64,000 nt of DNA from the NCBI GenBank assembly GCA_965222765.1, contig CBDCVG010000108.1:248001-312000 (forward strand), read 5' to 3'. Source of the DNA: Caldora sp965222765 (GTDB lineage: Bacteria; Cyanobacteriota; Cyanobacteriia; Cyanobacteriales; Coleofasciculaceae). This document shows, in pieces, positions 62,917 through 64,000 of the stretch. The translations under genes were made by a program, and so were the position numbers. Under the pieces are notes generated by a model that did not search any database, was not told the origin of the DNA, and saw only the letters and a list, made by a program, of their open reading frames with translations. Position 1 is the first letter of the stretch. Every line of letters begins with the position of its first letter.

Positions 62917-64000
62917 GTGACCACCAAACATCCCAATATGCCTTCTAAAGCGATTCAAGCAGGTGGAAAACTCAGCTTTTTTGAACGGTATTTGACCGTC
63001 TGGGTGTTCCTCTGCATTCTGGCAGGCATTGCCTTGGGGCGAACCTTCCCTGGTATTGCCGAAACCCTTGATGCTATGAGTATCTATCAGGTGTCAGTAC
63101 CAATCGCCATCTGCCTCTTTTTTATGATGTATCCCATCATGGTAAAGATTGACTTCTCTCAAGCAAAGCAAGCCGCTCAGACTCCAAAGCCTGTAGTGTT
63201 AACACTCGTGGTGAACTGGCTCATTAAACCCTTGACAATGGTTGCCTTTGCTCAGTTCTTTCTAGGTTGGCTATTTCATCCACTCCTAGAAGGAACAGAA
63301 ATCATTCGGGGTTTGGAAGTCTCTCTAGCCAATTCTTACATTGCAGGGGCGATTCTCCTAGGTATTGCGCCCTGTACGGCTATGGTATTGATGTGGGGTT
63401 ATTTGTCCTATAGCAATCAGGGACATACCTTAGTCATGGTTGCCATCAATTCCCTAGCCATGCTGTTTCTCTATGCGCCCTTAGGAGGATGGCTGCTCTC
63501 CGCCAACAATCTCACTGTTCCGTGGGAAACGATTATGGTGTCGGTGCTGGTAATATGTGGGTTTACCTCTACTAGCCGGGGTAGTATCCCGCACCTGGAT
63601 TCTACGCTACAAAGGAAAATCTTGGTTTGATCAGATGTTCCTCAAGTACCTGAGTCCGGTAGCAATCTTTGCATTGCTGATTACTCTAATTTTGCTCTTT
63701 GCCTTCAAGGGTGAACTGATTGTTCGCAATCCCCTGCACATCTTACTAATTGCCGTTCCCCTCTTTATTCAAACAAACTTTATTTTCTCAATCACTTATG
63801 TCGCAGCACAGAAATTACAACTGGTGTATGAAGATGCAGCTCCAGTGGCATTGATTGGGGCGAGTAATCATTTTGAAGTTGCGATCGCTACTGCCGTTAC
63901 CCTATTTGGTCTGAACTCTGGAGCTGCTCTTGCTACTGTTGTAGGAGTGCTGATTGAAGTACCTGTCATGTTGATGCTGGTTGGGTTTTGTAAACGCACG
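62917..64000 (+). pseudogene. acr3: ACR3-type arsenite efflux transporter, frameshifted, runs off the window
   Basis: An ACR3 (BASS fold) arsenite exporter: FFERYLTVWVFLCILAGIALG, YQVSVPIAICLFFMMYPIMVKIDF, LGIAPCTAMVLMWGYLSYSN with the conserved Cys, and, after the break, AIATAVTLFGLNSGAALATV. GTG 62917 or ATG 62938 may start it. The frame is lost at 63552-63553, where one A too many turns VLVYVGLPLL into VLVICGFTST. The next frame then runs to the window edge (KGKSWFDQMFLKYLSPVAI onward). The C-terminus is beyond 64000. Controlled by the operator upstream. Confidence 0.85.

Overview
The window reads as chromosomal DNA of a (probably filamentous) cyanobacterium. The evidence is frequent HIP1 octamers (GCGATCGC), genes restricted to cyanobacteria and plastids (Tab2/Atab2, DUF2301, DUF2499, DUF3593), LL-diaminopimelate aminotransferase, XisH/XisI, many Ser/Thr protein kinases and multi-PAS hybrid histidine kinases. 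Intergenic spaces are full of short tandem repeats (heptamers such as AATTCTT, CAATTAT and CAAATAA, plus GGAGGCA arrays). No rRNA, tRNA or CRISPR array was found.

Layout. 0-8 kb: 3' end of a SAM hydroxide adenosyltransferase, DUF2301 membrane protein, unknown gene plus YdcF-like protein, Uma2 protein, HAD hydrolase, DUF5009 acyltransferase-like membrane protein and a class A beta-lactamase-fold hydrolase. 8-13 kb: IS630 and ISL3 remnants, a 950-bp AT-rich non-coding stretch, two ATPase genes (HTH + AAA_35-like, then DUF815) and a Dps protein. 13-19 kb: two sensor kinases on the minus strand. 19-20.7 kb: an IS200/IS605 element with an intact tnpB and a tnpA remnant. 21-29 kb: Tab2, TldD/PmbA, a ClC-CBS-USP transporter, xisHI and a second DUF5009 protein. 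29-45 kb: a predicted pseudokinase, GFA and transglutaminase-like genes, an acyltransferase-like gene, a PIN/UPF0175 pair, a peptidoglycan-binding/HEAT membrane protein, EamA, SppA, chorismate mutase, a sodium:solute symporter and a zinc-ribbon kinase. 45-50 kb: HicAB, an AIPR-like gene, DapL and a SET-domain gene beside DUF3593 and DUF2499. 50-60 kb: MFS transporter, two paralogous membrane kinases (the second split by a complete IS630 element) and a Ca2+-type P-ATPase. 60-64 kb: Uma2, a DUF4276 fragment, recF with four frame breaks, and an arsR-acr3 arsenite resistance pair with a recognisable operator.

Two properties run through the whole window. First, many genes are broken by one-base changes in short homopolymers (SAM transferase, unknown gene at 1.5 kb, Uma2, HAD, response regulator-kinase, recF four times, acr3). 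In recF and acr3 every change is a +1 duplication, which looks like residual sequencing error at least as much as decay. Second, the repeats that fill the intergenic spaces also occur inside proteins in frame: three times in the 1363-residue hybrid kinase, and also in the DUF5009 protein, the ClC protein, the P-ATPase and a kinase. This is the most distinctive feature of the window.

The accessory content (HicAB, AIPR, PIN/UPF0175, XisHI, DUF4276 remnant, Uma2, HTH-AAA ATPase) is scattered rather than gathered in one island. I saw no clearly undescribed multi-gene system. The best places for a second look are the in-frame repeat insertions, the structured non-coding region before the HTH-AAA gene, the predicted pseudokinase, the ClC with a Gln at the gating position, and the SET gene beside two plastid-conserved membrane proteins.
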